Of a stretch of 64,000 nt of DNA, positions 50,101 to 63,313 are shown one piece after another (the first letter of the stretch is position 1; each line of letters starts with the position of its first letter). The notes under the pieces are model-generated. The model worked only from the letters and a program-made list of their open reading frames with translations, made no database searches and was not told where the DNA came from. The stretch comes from Trogon surrucura (taxonomy: Eukaryota > Chordata > Aves > Trogoniformes > Trogonidae), in the NCBI GenBank assembly GCA_020746105.1, contig CM036626.1, forward strand, positions 18,589,001 through 18,653,000, given 5' to 3'. A program made the position numbers and the translations under genes.

Positions 50101-53100
50101 ACCTGAATATCAGATCGTGTCGGCACACCAAGTTTCACTGACTTCACCTGAAAATTATTTCAGTACCTGCTTGTGAGGGTTTGCATTTTTCCAGTTCAGT
50201 GCATTTACTGTAAATAAGAGAATGTGGCCCAGGTAGTAATGAAATACCATGCTGGTTTTTTTTTTGTTTTGGGGTTTGTTGTTTTTTTACCAAGTCACAA
50301 CTTCTACACAGATTTAAAAACAAAATCAATTTTCTATGTTCAGAATGAGTACTTAACTCTGCAAGGATAAACTGTGTCTGTCCATATATATTTAAGTACA
50401 GAAGTGCATCTTTTGTGCTGGGATTGTTTCTATTCTGCTGCAGAATTCTGAGACATTTCCTTCTATAAAGCACAAATAGAAGATTTAATTAGAGAGGCTC
50501 CAACAAGACATAAGCTAATAACAAATGAAACATAACTCTCCTTTTGAATTAGTTTTATATTGTCACAGATCTCTTGAAGCTTGGAGTTACACTAGCAGAA
50601 ACTTTTGCAATTAATAGAAAATCATCACCAACTACTTGCAGTTAAATAATATCTGGTCTTGTGAACTATTGTACCAATCAATTTCATGTTCTGTAGAGCT
50701 TTGTGCAGCGATTTACACTAACTTTGCCTAGAAAGGGCTGTGTGGGTGCCTCTGCCTTTTGAGGATAGCGAAGAACAATAAATCAGGCTACTTTGGATTT
50801 GATTTTACAACTGGAAAAGATTATGCTGATCTTTACAAAAGGAGAGGCTAGCATTCTGATGCACAGCATCTGATAGTTACCACTCATTTTTTGTCACGAA
50901 GAAGAAAGCAGCAAATTGTCCATGTGCTTTTTAAATAGTACTGTCAACATACTGTATTTCTAAATCAGCTTAATCCATTTTGCTATAAATGGAAACCATG
51001 CTTTCAGTATTTCTGGTGGGAATTAGTTAACTAAGTGCTAAAACTTGCCAAACTACATCTTATATAAAAAAGGAGCTTCACGAATCAAAAGCAGTGTTCA
51101 GCTGCGTATAAATAGGCTTCCAGAAAAAAAAAGTGTGCCTTGTAATCACATCTTGATAGTCTAATACCTTGTATAACATCCAGAAACTATTTTCTGTATT
51201 TGACAGTGTTTACAATGTGGAGCCTGAAGTCTGCCCTCCTATAGTTACTGTTCCATACAACTTTAAGGCCAAAAACTGAACTGGCTTCCTATTTACAGCC
51301 TGGAGGATATTTATCTGTCAGGTGAGCACCAAATACCTAATTCCTGTCGCCTGTTCTGTGTGAAACAGGATGTACGGGAAAAGAAATTATCCGAAGGAGA
51401 ATGTAAATTGTCAAATACTTGTGAACATGCATCGGGCTTAGCAGGCAGGGAGGATCATCCCACGGAGTTTAGACCTTCTCCGCGAGGACAAAGCGGTGTT
51501 TATTCCAGTGTTGCCTTCTTTTATGGCTGTGGAGGCAGAGACTGCCTGAAACCAGAGCAGAGATCTCAGCTGCACATAGAGCAGGCACTGGATATTTTAT
51601 TGCATTACCTGAAGCAAGAAGGCAAAGTAAATGGGGGGAGAGTGGGGGAAGGAATTAAGTTTTAAGAGGCTGGATAAACTGTTCCCATTTGAGGAGAATT
51701 CGAGACATGCAAGAAGGGATGCTCATGTGAACTGGACTTGGCTTGACAGAGCACCCTGGTGTTCCAACCTTCAGATTCCCTCTGGTTATTTTCACCTGAT
51801 ATCCTGCAGGTATATTTATATCCCGCAGGGTTTCCAGTGGATTATCAGGTGCTTGTTTTGCTTTCAGCTGGAGAAGCTCTTCAGGGGGGAGATACCTTTT
51901 ACTGTCAGCTTGACAGCAATAGATTTGATGGATGTGATTTACAGAGAGGGGGAAAAAAAATTAGAATAAGTGCTTGGAGGTGATTGACAGCTGCAGTAAA
52001 TCGAACCCTGTCTTTGAAAACAAATAACGAATGGTGGTGCAGATGCTGCATTATCCTTTCCCTCTCTGTTAAGGCATTTCAGCTTGCGAACAGTGCCCTT
52101 TTTCATGTGCCGTTGAAAAACGAACATATGGTTACGCTCAATGAAAACAAGTCAGAATCACTGTCAGACGAACACAGATTAAAACCATAAGAGAAATGTG
52201 GCCCACTCAAGATGCTGTGGCACTAGTGCCCTCCCGCTCGGCTGCAAGCACCACCGTCACTGACTGCCGAGTTCCCTCTTGCAGGCTTTGCTGGAAGCAC
52301 CCTGGCAGCAGGAGAGCAGGAAATAATCATGTTAATGATGATGTACGATTTCCACCTTCCACAAAGAAAAGAATTTGGTATTAATGTGATTGTTTGCTGT
52401 GCAGAATACGCTATCACTGGCTAGCTGCCTGGCCTTTGTAAAGAAGATGGTCCTGGCACAGACTCTGTAGTATTTCTCAAAAATCAGTAGCTGAAGTTCT
52501 GCAGCACTCCTGATAAACAAGTAAACCCTATGTAATGCAGTTTGTCTTCTCTTTCACTGCTTGCCTTCCCAAGACTGTAAACTGTCCTTCTCTGGAGGCT
52601 TAGCTGGTTGTTCAGAGCTACTCCTGCCAAGCACATCAGGTGGGAAAGCTGACTCTCCTGCTACATTCATATTCTGATTCCTCTGCCAAAAAAGGAATTC
52701 AGGTGTTTTACAGGACAAAGGGAAGACTGCCAGCAAACAGCAAGCCTCTGGAAACCTAAGAAATTCTTACTCGGCAAGGATTATTTTAAGCAGTAGAATA
52801 CTGGGATCCTATGTCTAATATCGAGTGTTGTCCAGTCCAGTGACTGCAGCTTTTGTCTCGCTGCTGAGCTTTCCAGACACATCTTGAAACAGCCACAGCT
52901 CTTCAGTCTCACGGGAAGGCTGCTTTGGGGTTTCAGGAGAGGTTGAGACCAGCCTCTAAGAGGCTGCTGACCCCGCTTTCCTATGAGAGCAACTCCTTCA
53001 CAACATGAAACTTCTTTGGAATAACAGACATATAAAGAGATGACTGCATTATCAGATAGAGTTAGGCTTGCAGTGCTTCTGAATTATTACTTTAAACTAT

Positions 53101-54454
53101 CTTGGAAAAAAATCCTGCTTTGTACAAGTGCAGTATAAAGTAATTTATAATTCTTCATACTGCTCTAAAAGGCAGATAGCAGGTAGTAGCCAAAATTATT
53201 AGTATACCAGTTCAGTGCCAGCGTGGGGCTTGGTGTTACCATCTGATACGTCTTCCCGGTCTCTGATTTCGATGAGCCTGTGATATGTAATATGCATCAT
53301 GCTTTCCTGTGTTAGATCATATGTTAGAGGTCTGCTGCAACATTTGTCAGCATCTTTCTAGAGGAAAAAGAAACCCTAGGAAATGTACTGATTCATTACC
53401 AATATTTAGCCAAACATGCGAAGCTGATAACATTTAGCAAGTACTGTTCCAAAACCCAAAGGAAAGCAACGCGATTGGCAGCAAATCTGATCTGACGGCT
53501 TTTACAGAGAAACTGCAATTCCCATTTACAAGATGCATGTCTTAAAAGTTTTCCTCTAATTTTCCAGAGACTTAAGATTTATTTGTTGTAAGAGTAATGA
53601 TATTATCTAAAAAAAAAAAAAAGAGGCTCAATTAACACAATTTAGCAGCCAAAAGAAGGAACATCGCTGTTAGAAAACTCCCAGGAAGAGTTGAAAAGCA
53701 CGACTTTTCCTACGCAAATTCACCTAGGAGGAGTTGTTGAGTGAAGCAGTTGAACTCCTTTGAGTAAAAGTATGTAGGGCAGTTCTGTGCAGCACTCCTA
53801 AAGGTTAAGTTGTTAGCTGTCAGTGTTCAGTTATACATCACATTGCTGCTGGGGGAAGGGAGCACTCACTACTCTATTTTTCCAGCTCTGCAGCCAGACT
53901 CTCTCTAAACAATTTCCTGCGCTGGGTTCACATAAGAGACTAAATTGTTTCTAATACAAGGAATGTAGTTAACCGCAACCGATAGACAAAATACCTTTTC
54001 TTATCACTAATGGATTACAACACTTGACTGCAAAAGCAATTTAAACCTTACAAATGGCATATTCAAACCTGTAACAGCAGTTATGCGGGGAGAATTGTTG
54101 TTACAGCAGCTTTTCATTATATATTTGAATGTTTACACTGAAAATTGATTATATTTAAAAAAAAACCAGCAATACAGTTTTGTGTATCCATTGTATATCT
54201 GAAAATGATAGTTTCCTGAGAATATTCTGTACTTCTTCAAGCTGTGGACAATATTTCATGCTTAGCAGTTCCTATCGTCACTCAGCAGCAAAGCGGTGAT
54301 GGCTCAAAACCAGTTTGTATGTTTAGAGCAAAGAAAAAGCTCACCATATTTATTAAAACATTTGAGAGACCTCACCAAGATTAGGGTCCCAACATGATAA
54401 ATGTTGTGGGTAAAATCTGTGAATGTGGTAATTCCCAAACACACACAGGGCTGA
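47181..54454. other. Non-coding mostly AT-rich DNA
   Basis: About 7.3 kb with no firmly recognised interspersed repeat and no convincing exon. Homopolymer runs occur near 50260 (T), 51125 (A) and 53612 (A). A frame of 112 codons at 51631-51969 has no recognised domain. One larger hairpin is listed separately. Confidence 0.6.
51793..51851. repeat. Imperfect 12-bp inverted repeat, 34-base loop
   Basis: CACCTGATATCC pairs with GGATTATCAGGTG with one bulged base; the loop holds two CTGCAGG/CCGCAGG-like blocks. The total length of about 59 bases is near the lower limit for a microRNA precursor, but the stem is too short for a typical one. Confidence 0.6.
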
Positions 54455-54580
54455 CAGGCAAACTGTGACTTGCCTGATGTTGCGGGGCTCACGGAACTGG
54501 GGCACAGAAACATGAAGGGCAGATCCAGACCACGAAACTCTCCTCTTTCCTGCACTATGTACCCAGTAGTTAGGCAGCAG
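54455..54580 (+). repeat. Possible old SINE/LINE tail with 'GTGACTTGCC' core
   Basis: CTGTGACTTGCCTGATGTTG, then GGGCAGATCCAG, then TTCCTGCACTATGTACCCAG follows the ordered blocks of a common ancient amniote repeat (GTGACTTGCCCAAGGTCACA ... CTGTGCTCTATCCACTAG). Heavily diverged. It underlies most of a 161-codon minus-strand open frame (54353-54838), which I therefore do not call a gene. Confidence 0.4.
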
Positions 54581-56235
54581 AATTAGTCCTTCTTCTGGAC
54601 TTGTCATTTGGATTCCTGTGAAAGTCCCTTGTTTCCAAGAGAAGGAGCTACTGCTGTAGTCGGCAAGAGCTTCACCTGAGCCATCGTACAGACAGATAGG
54701 AGATATCTTCCACTTCCTGGAGAAAGAAAGTTTCGTCACCGTATTTTTTGGTAAATCTATACTATTGGGGGCATGAACTCTCCATCCCCAAAGCAGACTC
54801 TGAATCTTACCCTGTGAGACTTGCTCAGGCTTCCACACCTACCAGCCCCCTTCTAGGTCATGTTTCCCTTTTAAAGCCTCAGGTCTAGGAGTTGTGATCC
54901 TAAGGGGGAAAAATCAGCTTTCGTCACAAAATTCTTAGCCCTTGCAGAAAGGCTTGAAACTGTGAAATATAAGTTCAAGTAAAAATTCTTATCAGAATGC
55001 TTCTGATCTTGAGTCGACCTTACAACTTTTTGCCATACTTCAACAACAGGGGCTAAGTCTGCAATGACGATTTTTTTCCAGAAAAAATCTGCTTTGAAGA
55101 TATGTATGTTTAATGGAATACATATATTCATCAGTACATGTAATATAAACTGATATTTAATTCAGGCACGCTAACTCTTAATTCATATTCATTTACACTT
55201 GGCTGAAACTAAGTGTCAAACTGATTCTTCCACGTATTTCAAACACTGTCCTAGATAACAGAAATCTTCAGTGACACTTTTAAGACTCGTATTTATGCGG
55301 CGAGATATTTTTAGCTTCCCAGTGACTTTGGGAGCAGTGTGGGTGAAGGGAATGAAGCAGCGACCCTGTGATGAGCAAGACAGTCCGTGTCTGTCCCTTG
55401 CAGGGCCAGTACCTACAGGCAGTTTCCCTCAGGCACTGTGGATTCCACTGTGAATCCCTGGATGTAAGGACATGTGGTACACAATTTTCTGGTATTAAGT
55501 CCCGTTTTCACATTCGTCTATACTCGCCCTACTCAAAATCCTAGTTACTAACAGGCTATTTCGGCCACAGAGTTGCATCAGCTTTAGAGCAAATTTCCTG
55601 CAATGGTATATATGCAAATCAATACTTCCTCGCATAAAGCACAGACACATCTCTTTTCCATGTATCTTTAGGTAGTATTTCTAACTCCTGTGGTCCCTAC
55701 AAAGTTACATCTGGCATAAGTAAACTGCCTAAATTGAAACAGTATTTCAACCTTGGGAACAGGTTGCCCCGTTTTTTATTTTCACACCAGGAAACCCAGC
55801 GGCACAGTCTTTGCGCAGCCTGTGCTTGAAGGACTGAGGTGGGGCTAGTACCACCCAACTGTAAAATTCCTCACTGGAAGTTAGGATCTGGAGATATAAT
55901 TGAACCCAGTTACGTTACCCTAAGTCACTTAACAACTAGCTGTATCTCAGCAAAGCCATGGTAGCTTCCCACACGTGCACTCTGCATGCACCAAGTTCCA
56001 TGCAGAAAGACACTGAGCCAAAATCATCCTTGGAAGTGATGGCTTTGGCACACTGGGGAAATAAACCCCAAAGTTTTAATCTGAATTTGTTGCCTCAACT
56101 GCCTATTTGATAACTACCTAATAGTTTTAGGCGAAATGAATTCGAAAGATCTGAATCTAATGATGCTACCACAGTAATTAGATAGCTTAACATACATTTT
56201 CTTTTTTTTTTTTTTAAGAACAGGAAGGAAAGTAT
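54581..56235. other. Non-coding unique DNA
   Basis: AT-rich. A GGGAACAGGTTGCCCC phrase near 55757 resembles the CR1 wording but stands alone. A T-run at about 56202-56215 precedes the CR1 piece. No exon recognised. Confidence 0.55.
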
Positions 56236-56291
56236 CTGGGGCTAGATGATCTTAGAGGTCTTTCCCAACCTTAAGAATTCTATGGTTCTAC
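56236..56291 (+). mobile_element. Old CR1 LINE 3' terminal fragment
   Basis: CTGGGGCTAGATGATCTTAG, AGGTCTTTCCCAACC and the tail-like AATTCTATGGTTCTA match the end of an older CR1 subfamily (GGTTGGACTAGATGATCTTT, AGGTCCCTTCCAACC, ATTCTATGATTCTA). About 55 bases remain. More diverged than the copies near 18, 30 and 32 kb. Confidence 0.8.
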
Positions 56292-59200
56292 CTAGAGGTG
56301 GTTCTGAAGTTGTTACATGAACTAGCACAACTGAAAACAATAATGCAGAAGTATCATTTTTAAGATGTCAAGTGAAATGGAAGACGTGGCTCCCTGCCCC
56401 TGATGAGGATGGCATTTCCTGCTCTCGTGAAGGAATGCTACTAAATCCTTAAACTTGCTGCATGTGCAGATCTCTAAAGATAGGATGTTTAACTCCAGGG
56501 GTGCTATTATGAGTAGCCAGAGCAGAGTACCGAGTCAGCTTCCAGGTTTTCCAGTCAGTGACACAAGTCAAAACTCTGTTTAACGATGTTTTTCCTGAGT
56601 TGCAAAAAAGCGCGAGTGTAAATCACGGGGTTTTAATGGGGAGACAAGAATGTGAAGTGAGCACAGTCTCCAGGGGCAGAAAGTAGGAAATCAATGAGCA
56701 TCTTTCCTCTGCGCAAAATTTCTAGCTATGGTGGGTCTCTTTCCCTCCTACCATGCACAGTTGTATTTAAATTGCAGTGCGTGTGAGAAGCTATCGGTGA
56801 GAACACTCTGAGTTGAGGACCCCCAGTTGTTAGCAGCGTCTGCTCTGGATCTCAGTTTCTCGTCTGGTTTCTGCTTTCCAGAACCAGCATGAGTGCCCCG
56901 GAACGTGGGGGTTAGTTATGAGCTTCAGGTCTTGGAGTCATCACCATCTGAGGTTATCATCCTATCGCTCTTCTGCAAGCCACGCTCTCCAGTACGAATA
57001 ATACATACTCGGTAACTGTCGTGACTTTGGTTAAAATCAGTAATGATGTATCAGAGCTGTAGGTTATCTATGTCAGCAGACCCTTACTGGGTAACGGTTT
57101 AGTGTTTATCATATGTCCCCAAATATGTTTTCTGAAAATGTTTTAATGTTATTTCACTTCACACCGTAAAAACTAGGGTTTCAACACATGCATCAGGCAT
57201 AACAACACTGAAATCCCTAAATAAACAGTCTTTTGGGGGCAGTTCTGTCAGAAGTGCATTTTTCAGAAGCTGATGCCATTTGTTGAAGCCTGCCCTGAAC
57301 TGTCAGCATACCTTTTCAATCAAAGCAACAGCTGCCAGACTGATATAGTCCTGCCCCAGAACGAGAACCCTTCAGAGCTTACATGCTCTTGTCTTATCTC
57401 GGAAGAGGCTGTAGCTGCTGATACTGAATCACTAAAAATGGCAGCAGAAACAGTAATTCAGGGCTAATCTAGTATCACAGGCTGGAGGGAAGCTGCAGTT
57501 TACCCCACCCTACATTCCTTGAACACCCAAATCTCCCTCTGGGAGTCTTAGGTATACAAAGAATAAATGCTTTCTCTATCTGTAAACTGATTCGCATTTT
57601 CCTCTTTAAAGGGATATTATTAATTGCTGCCAGAAATAATCAAGCATAGCAAGCTGCAGCTGAACATAGAATTCACGGATAAAACAATTTTTATTAAAAT
57701 TGGAATTTTAAGCAGCTGTTATCACTTTTATGGATGCTTCCCATTCATCACGGAAGTGAAGGTACACCTTGCTTACAGGGTATAGAACTACAGGTGTTGT
57801 AGCTATGGCTTAAGGATTTTAACAGTGTATGTATTTGTTTTCAGGATTTTTTCTGAAAATATTCCTATTTTGTGTCAGACATGATTTTCTTAGTCTCAAG
57901 GTAACCTATTTATGTTTTAAGGATTAGTAAAATCCCACAGAGTATTTTCTTATTAATTAAAGAAGTAAAATTTTGCCTAATTTTCTATCTAATCATTTTT
58001 CTATCACTTCATGCTGCTGCCATAACTCCACTGACTTCAACTCTTAGAACTGGTTAGCTAGCCTGTTCTAGTGCGACCAAAAATACCTAGTATAGGCACG
58101 GTATATACTTTAGTATGGGCTCAGTTGGTCACATTAAAGCGATCCTTCCCTAATCTTTCTCTTGACTAGTTCAGCATACATTAATATATGCAGAGCCTTG
58201 TCAACTCCTCTTTAAAATGTCATATATTGAATTTTTATTATCTACCTAAACCTAAGTCTAGACAAAGACACCATGAAGCTACCACAGATTTCCATCCGTA
58301 CATAAGAGTGAGGAGCAGCACGAAGGCAAGCTGGAGCCAAGGATTCAACCTGTTGGGATTTATCCAGCTACCGAGGGAAGCAGCTGCCTTTGTTTGTGGT
58401 TAAGTAACTCGATGGACTAAAGGTCTAGCCATGAAGTTGCTGTGCCTCAGTTGCCTGATGACAGTGATGATACAACCTCTCTTGACTTTGTCCTTCTGTA
58501 CATTTTTCAAGACGGGCACTATTGTCCATGGGGATTTGGTTTCTGTGAGGGTCCCCATGCATTGCTAGAGCAATAGTAATAAAAGAAGACCCACAGCCTT
58601 GGATCTCGTCTAACTTTTGCGCTGTGGGTTAGAGGTTAAGTAGAGCAGAAGGTGCCTACCGTCCCCAAGCACAAAAAAAATACCGGTCCTGTCTGGTTAT
58701 GATGTGTGAAATCAAGCCCACTGAAGCCAACATGAGCCCCTACATTAATGGGCAGCCTCATTCTGATTCCCGTGAGCTGCTTAAATAAACCTTTGGGTTC
58801 CACTGTGATGGCTGAATAACTAAATAACCTTTCAGATGCCCAAGTGGCATTAATACAAAGCCACGGTTTCTTAGCACATCCTCCAGGCATGAGCCGTTCT
58901 GAGGATGTGAGAAAGCCAGAAATGGAAAGAGCAAATGCTCCTTATCCTAATGCAACAGTTGTTGGAAATAACAAGCCAGTCATAAAACTGTCAAATATTT
59001 GATGCTCGTGTAAAACAGTGTTATTTACCTTCTGCTGCTGAAGTCTGTTCTGTTCCATTTGTGCCACTTGGCTAATTTCTCTATTTAGTGCTCTATTTAG
59101 CAATAACACAAAATTAATTGCAGTAGGTTCTTGATTATTTTCTTTAGACCTTCCACCTCCTATCCATGGAAGAAATAGTGTCAGTACGACTCCAGGCTGA

Positions 59201-61200
59201 CTGCGACAGGGAAGGTTTCTAAGAGCTGAAAATATTCCATGAGGCATTGCTGTGTGGGCTTTTACTTATAAAAATAAGTACAAGTCCTTTTTGATAAGGA
59301 TTTCAGACTTGAGCTCTATGGGTTTCAGAACTGACAGTGGACGCTGCAAGAGAGCCATGAAACCTTCTTGTGTGACAATTTCTGATGCCTCTTTTTTTTA
59401 TACTTAAGAACGAGGAATGGAAATGCTTCAGACCATTCTGATGCTGCAGAGCTGAGAGGTATCTGTAGTGCAATTTTTTAGGCAATAGTTGTGGTCTTAC
59501 TGGGTCCCATCCAGACAGATAACAGATGTGGGAGCAGACCTTAGAAAATCACATCAGGCTATGAAAGAAATTGATACTGATTCAATGCAAGTATAAGAAA
59601 GCTCCCGTAAGCCCCTGATAACAGAGTCTCTATGACACGGTGGCTCATCCAGCTCCATCATTAAGAATCCTTTAACTGCATAAGTGCAAGCTGAACATCT
59701 TTAAAGTGGAAAGAACTTTTGTCTACGGGCTTGAACAAACATAGTTTAAAGCATAAACAAGACATCTGGTTACTGTGCTGCTACGCATGTGTTTTGAAGG
59801 AAGAACAGAAATAACACTTGTCCTGACTGCTTGTTATAAAAAGTATGTAAAAATTACGAGTACAACTTACTGAAACTCCTATCGAGCAAAATAAGGAGTA
59901 ATTCATGCAGCTAAAATGAAAATCTTGGAAAGGCTACAACTTTTATGTACTGCACTTTGACTCTAACCACCTGTTGCAAGGATTCAAAATAGATTCCAGT
60001 GTCTTTCCACATCCCAGGGCTCTGTGAAAGAGGTCTCTAAAAGGGGCATTTGAAACAATAACAGTCCCCACCTGGAAAGGAAAGTTAATGTCAGCCTTCG
60101 CAGCAGCCTGGCAGCTGCTAATGTGAAATTCTTCCTTTACTGATGGTGGAGGGGAATGACTGTTTTGATTTATAACTGACATCTTACTTTGGTTTAAGTG
60201 TGAGAAGTGAGCAGCTTACCCTGGCACCTGTTACAACGCAGGTTAATGTTAAAAGGCATCCCTTTGCTTCACTGAACCTGCCTGCCTTTACAGGCTAATA
60301 ACCGACTGTATCGGTAGAAAACAGCCACTACAGAAACATCTGTTTACCAAGAAAACTTTCAGTTCTACCTTGGAGAAGAATCAGCTTTTCCTTCCTCCTT
60401 CAAACTCCCCTCGTGTCCCCTGCAGCTGTTTTCCCATGGAACAATAGATCGATTCAGACTTACCCCAGAAGAAGAGATCACAACCAAAAACTACATCCCT
60501 CTCAGGGTTACCAAAGCAAGAAGATTCTTTCACTTCTTTCTGACTTGCAGCACATACAAACTGGCTTTTACACACACAAGGATGTATCTGCTTGGCCTTG
60601 TGCACTTGTGCTGTTGGAGTCCCAGGACTAAGATAAATGTGTTTGGGAATAAAAGGTTTTAGCTCCCACTATGTAAATTCCTACACAATGTTATCATCGT
60701 GGAAGCTGAACCACCAGACAAATAGCAGTGATGCGTAGCCGTTCTCTCTGGAAAATATTCTGAGTAAACTTAAACTTCAGTCGACAGCTTTTTAATTTCT
60801 TCATCATTTGAAGTTTTTTTTTTTTCACTTACACTGAACTAAATACCCTAAACTAATTGTGGTAACGCTCTGCTCTGAGGTCAGTAGTCCATAACAACCG
60901 ACAGTTTTGCACTCAGATTATCCTATTATAACTTTCTCCTTTTTCACCTGTGCAATAAAAGAATTACATAAAACAACATCTGAATACATACAGCTTTTAT
61001 AACAAGGTGTTTAAGTGTATTAGAATTATATTAGGTCTGTCTAGGAAGTCTTTAAATGTCTGTCTAATGTCTTGCCCCTAAGTGGCTCCTCCTCCTGCTT
61101 TACTTTTTCTTACACGTAAAGCTACTCCCGAGTACCCAACTGCCAACAAAATGGGAATCGTATTTTACTGTTCCTCTCATTTTCCACTAAGTTTTGCCTA
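56292..61200. other. Non-coding AT-rich DNA
   Basis: No interspersed repeat or exon recognised. A minus-strand frame at 58942-59247 looks protein-like near its end and is followed by a donor-like AAG|GTAAAT, but part of it is a 12-base tandem (CTCTATTTAGTG) and no partner exon is seen. The 120-codon plus-strand frame at 61082-61444 runs through a SINE and is not a gene. Confidence 0.55.
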
Positions 61201-61243
61201 TTTGCTTGTGGCCGGTCTAGAGCTTTTTCCTCCTTTAGAATTT

Positions 61244-61310
61244 CCATCCGACTCAAACTCTCAGCCTTCTCAGAGTAGGTGGTCTGTAACACTAAACCAT
61301 CGAACAATCA
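61244..61310 (-). mobile_element. tRNA-derived SINE head (old amniote SINE)
   Basis: Read on the minus strand: CGATGGTTTAGTGTTACAGA (A-box region, close to TTTAGTGGTTAGAGC), then CACCTACTCTGAGAAGGCTG (anticodon-arm region), then AGAGTTTGAGTCGGATGG (B box, close to AGTTCGAGTCC). The spacing between the boxes fits a tRNA. The body would lie at lower coordinates, perhaps to about 61130, but I cannot delimit it. Belongs with the ancient tRNA-headed amniote SINEs (MIR/AmnSINE-like); subfamily unknown. Confidence 0.55.
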
Positions 61311-63090
61311 GTTTTATGCTTTCCTTTCTGACTCCAGCCCCAGCTTTCTTTTCACAAATAGCAGTAGGAAATCCTCTGTCTGACATAGTGAAGGATAAAG
61401 CAGAACAAAAATCGGGCTCATTTGTGATTCGGAGATACGCTTAGTGCTCTTTAATGCCTAAAATGCTACGTGTTTTGATATAATAGTGTATTTTAATCCA
61501 AAGGCTATTTAAATTATAGACAGAGTAATGGCTGGGAGAGAACAACTCTGATATTGAACTGTAGCGTTAGTATTGGCCTTATTTAATTTTTTTTTGATTT
61601 TCCCGTCCCACAAAGGAAGTTTTTAACTGTGGAGCTGAACTATAAGCTTACACAGAATAAATTTAGTTGGATCATGACACACAAACCAATTTACATTCAG
61701 AGAAGAAAATTAATTTTAAGCAACTTGAATGCTTGACAATAATGCAAAGTATGACCTCTCTCTAAATCACATGGAGTGGTAGAAGTCAATGTGTTTCAGT
61801 TGCAAAGTCATTAGTACAGGTTCCAAGTCTGTATCTACTCAGCAATTAACTGTAGAAACTGGAATGTAAAATAAGGAATAAAAAACGAGTGCACTGTAAC
61901 AAAAATAATGGGAATATTCTGAAAAGGGAAAAAAAACCCCAGTATTTTTTCCATTTTCAAACAGAAAGTTAATGCTGCATTTAATTTTCTTAATTTTCTT
62001 AAATCCACAATAACAATAAAAAACATGGAGGTTCATTATCTCGTGTCAAAAATTCAGTTTGTCACGAGAATAAAAGCAGTTAGTAATCCGGATGCCACAA
62101 CTTGAAGAAAGCAGAAGTAGAGCAGTTTGCAACAACCGGGTTGTTGCGAAGTGGGAGACTGAACTAAAAATCTGTCACTATTGTCCATAAAGTTCTTCTC
62201 AGGTGTCAAATACTATAATTTGGATTCTTCAATGACTACTTAAGGTTTTACATACTCAGAGGGAACGTAAAATGAATTTGTGTCTTCCGTCGATCAGTGG
62301 ATGTGCCACGTGTGGATTATTTTCTTGCGCTTATAGACTCCGACACTCAGGAGCGGTACCAAGGGCCTCAGTTTTTCTTATTCTAATGAAAATACTTTAA
62401 CAGATAAGCAGTCCCTTTGGCTTTACTAAAACAAATTCTATATCTAAGCGTTGCCATCCATGTTTCACGTGTTTAGGCTTTTTCTCCCTGTGGCAGACAG
62501 CTTATGGCCACACTACTTTCATTAGGGGCAGCTTTATTCCTAGGGATTCCTGCTCACCTATGGAGCCTACTATATGCTTGCATGGAACTTTTAATATGTA
62601 AATAGTTGTAATTTACTTTTATCATTACATTAGGAAAGATTTTACTAATGTGGCCACCAGTTTTCATAAACTCACTTAGTGAAATCTTCACCGCTGACTT
62701 TAGCTAGACAGGATTTCTGCCCTAGCAGATATCAAATTAATTGGACGCCATGCTCGTTACTTCAGGTCAGGATTTTGTCTTTCCATTTTTAGCAGCTTTT
62801 AAAATAATGTCCTACTATCTTTGGCTACTTGCTTACTCAAAGACACTTTCCTCGGAGAAAGGGCTTGCATGGTTTGAAATGTTGTGGTTTGCATTAACGC
62901 ATCAATGATAGACATAAACAAAGACATTTATTCTTTTAGCATGTTTGACTTACACACTTATTTCCACAGGCCCTTCTTCCCTGCATAAGATGATGCACAT
63001 CATCTGATTGCCTGAGAATATGAATGACTTGGTGTGATTATTAGTCTAGTGGCGAAAAGCGGTCAAGACCTTTCCCAAGACCTCCATTTA
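61311..63090. other. Non-coding AT-rich DNA
   Basis: AT-rich throughout, with no recognised repeat, RNA gene or exon. Confidence 0.6.
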
Positions 63091-63250
63091 TAGCCTTAAT
63101 TTGCATTCTTCTACAAGGATAAGTAAATTCTGCCATGGTTTATCGCTTCATTGACAAGTCACTTCAATTATGCAGCCATGATAATTGCATTTCTTCCTGA
63201 AAGAGCAGGAAAACACTTTCTAAGCAGTTTAAAGCTTTTGGGCTTATTAT
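63091..63250. promoter_or_regulatory. Octamer-bearing AT-rich block, possible enhancer
   Basis: Contains a perfect POU octamer ATTTGCAT within CCTTAATTTGCATTCTT (63095-63111) and a further GATAATTGCATTTC segment at about 63179-63192. The look is that of developmental conserved non-coding DNA, but conservation is not visible from one sequence. Confidence 0.18.
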
Positions 63251-63313
63251 TTTTCAAAGGTTTTCTAAAGAAGGGGAATTAAATGGTTGCAATCAGACAC
63301 AAACAAGTAGTAA

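Noticed and set aside
54353-54838. 161-codon minus-strand open frame, among the longest in the window, first read as a possible exon or gene remnant
   Set aside because: Much of it is antisense to an apparent old repeat with a GTGACTTGCC core, it begins at a GTG just after a stop, and no domain or partner exon is seen.
55757-55775. GGGAACAGGTTGCCCC as another CR1 copy
   Set aside because: Only about 15 bases match and neither flank continues the CR1 order.
58942-59247. Minus-strand frame with a heptad-like stretch (ALNREISQVAQMEQNRLQQQ) and a donor-like AAG|GTAAAT, considered as a lone exon or an old env-like piece
   Set aside because: Part of it is a 12-base tandem repeat, there is no acceptor, no second exon and no flanking element, so chance is the simplest reading.
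61082-61444. 120-codon plus-strand open frame
   Set aside because: It runs antisense through the tRNA-derived SINE head and has no domain.
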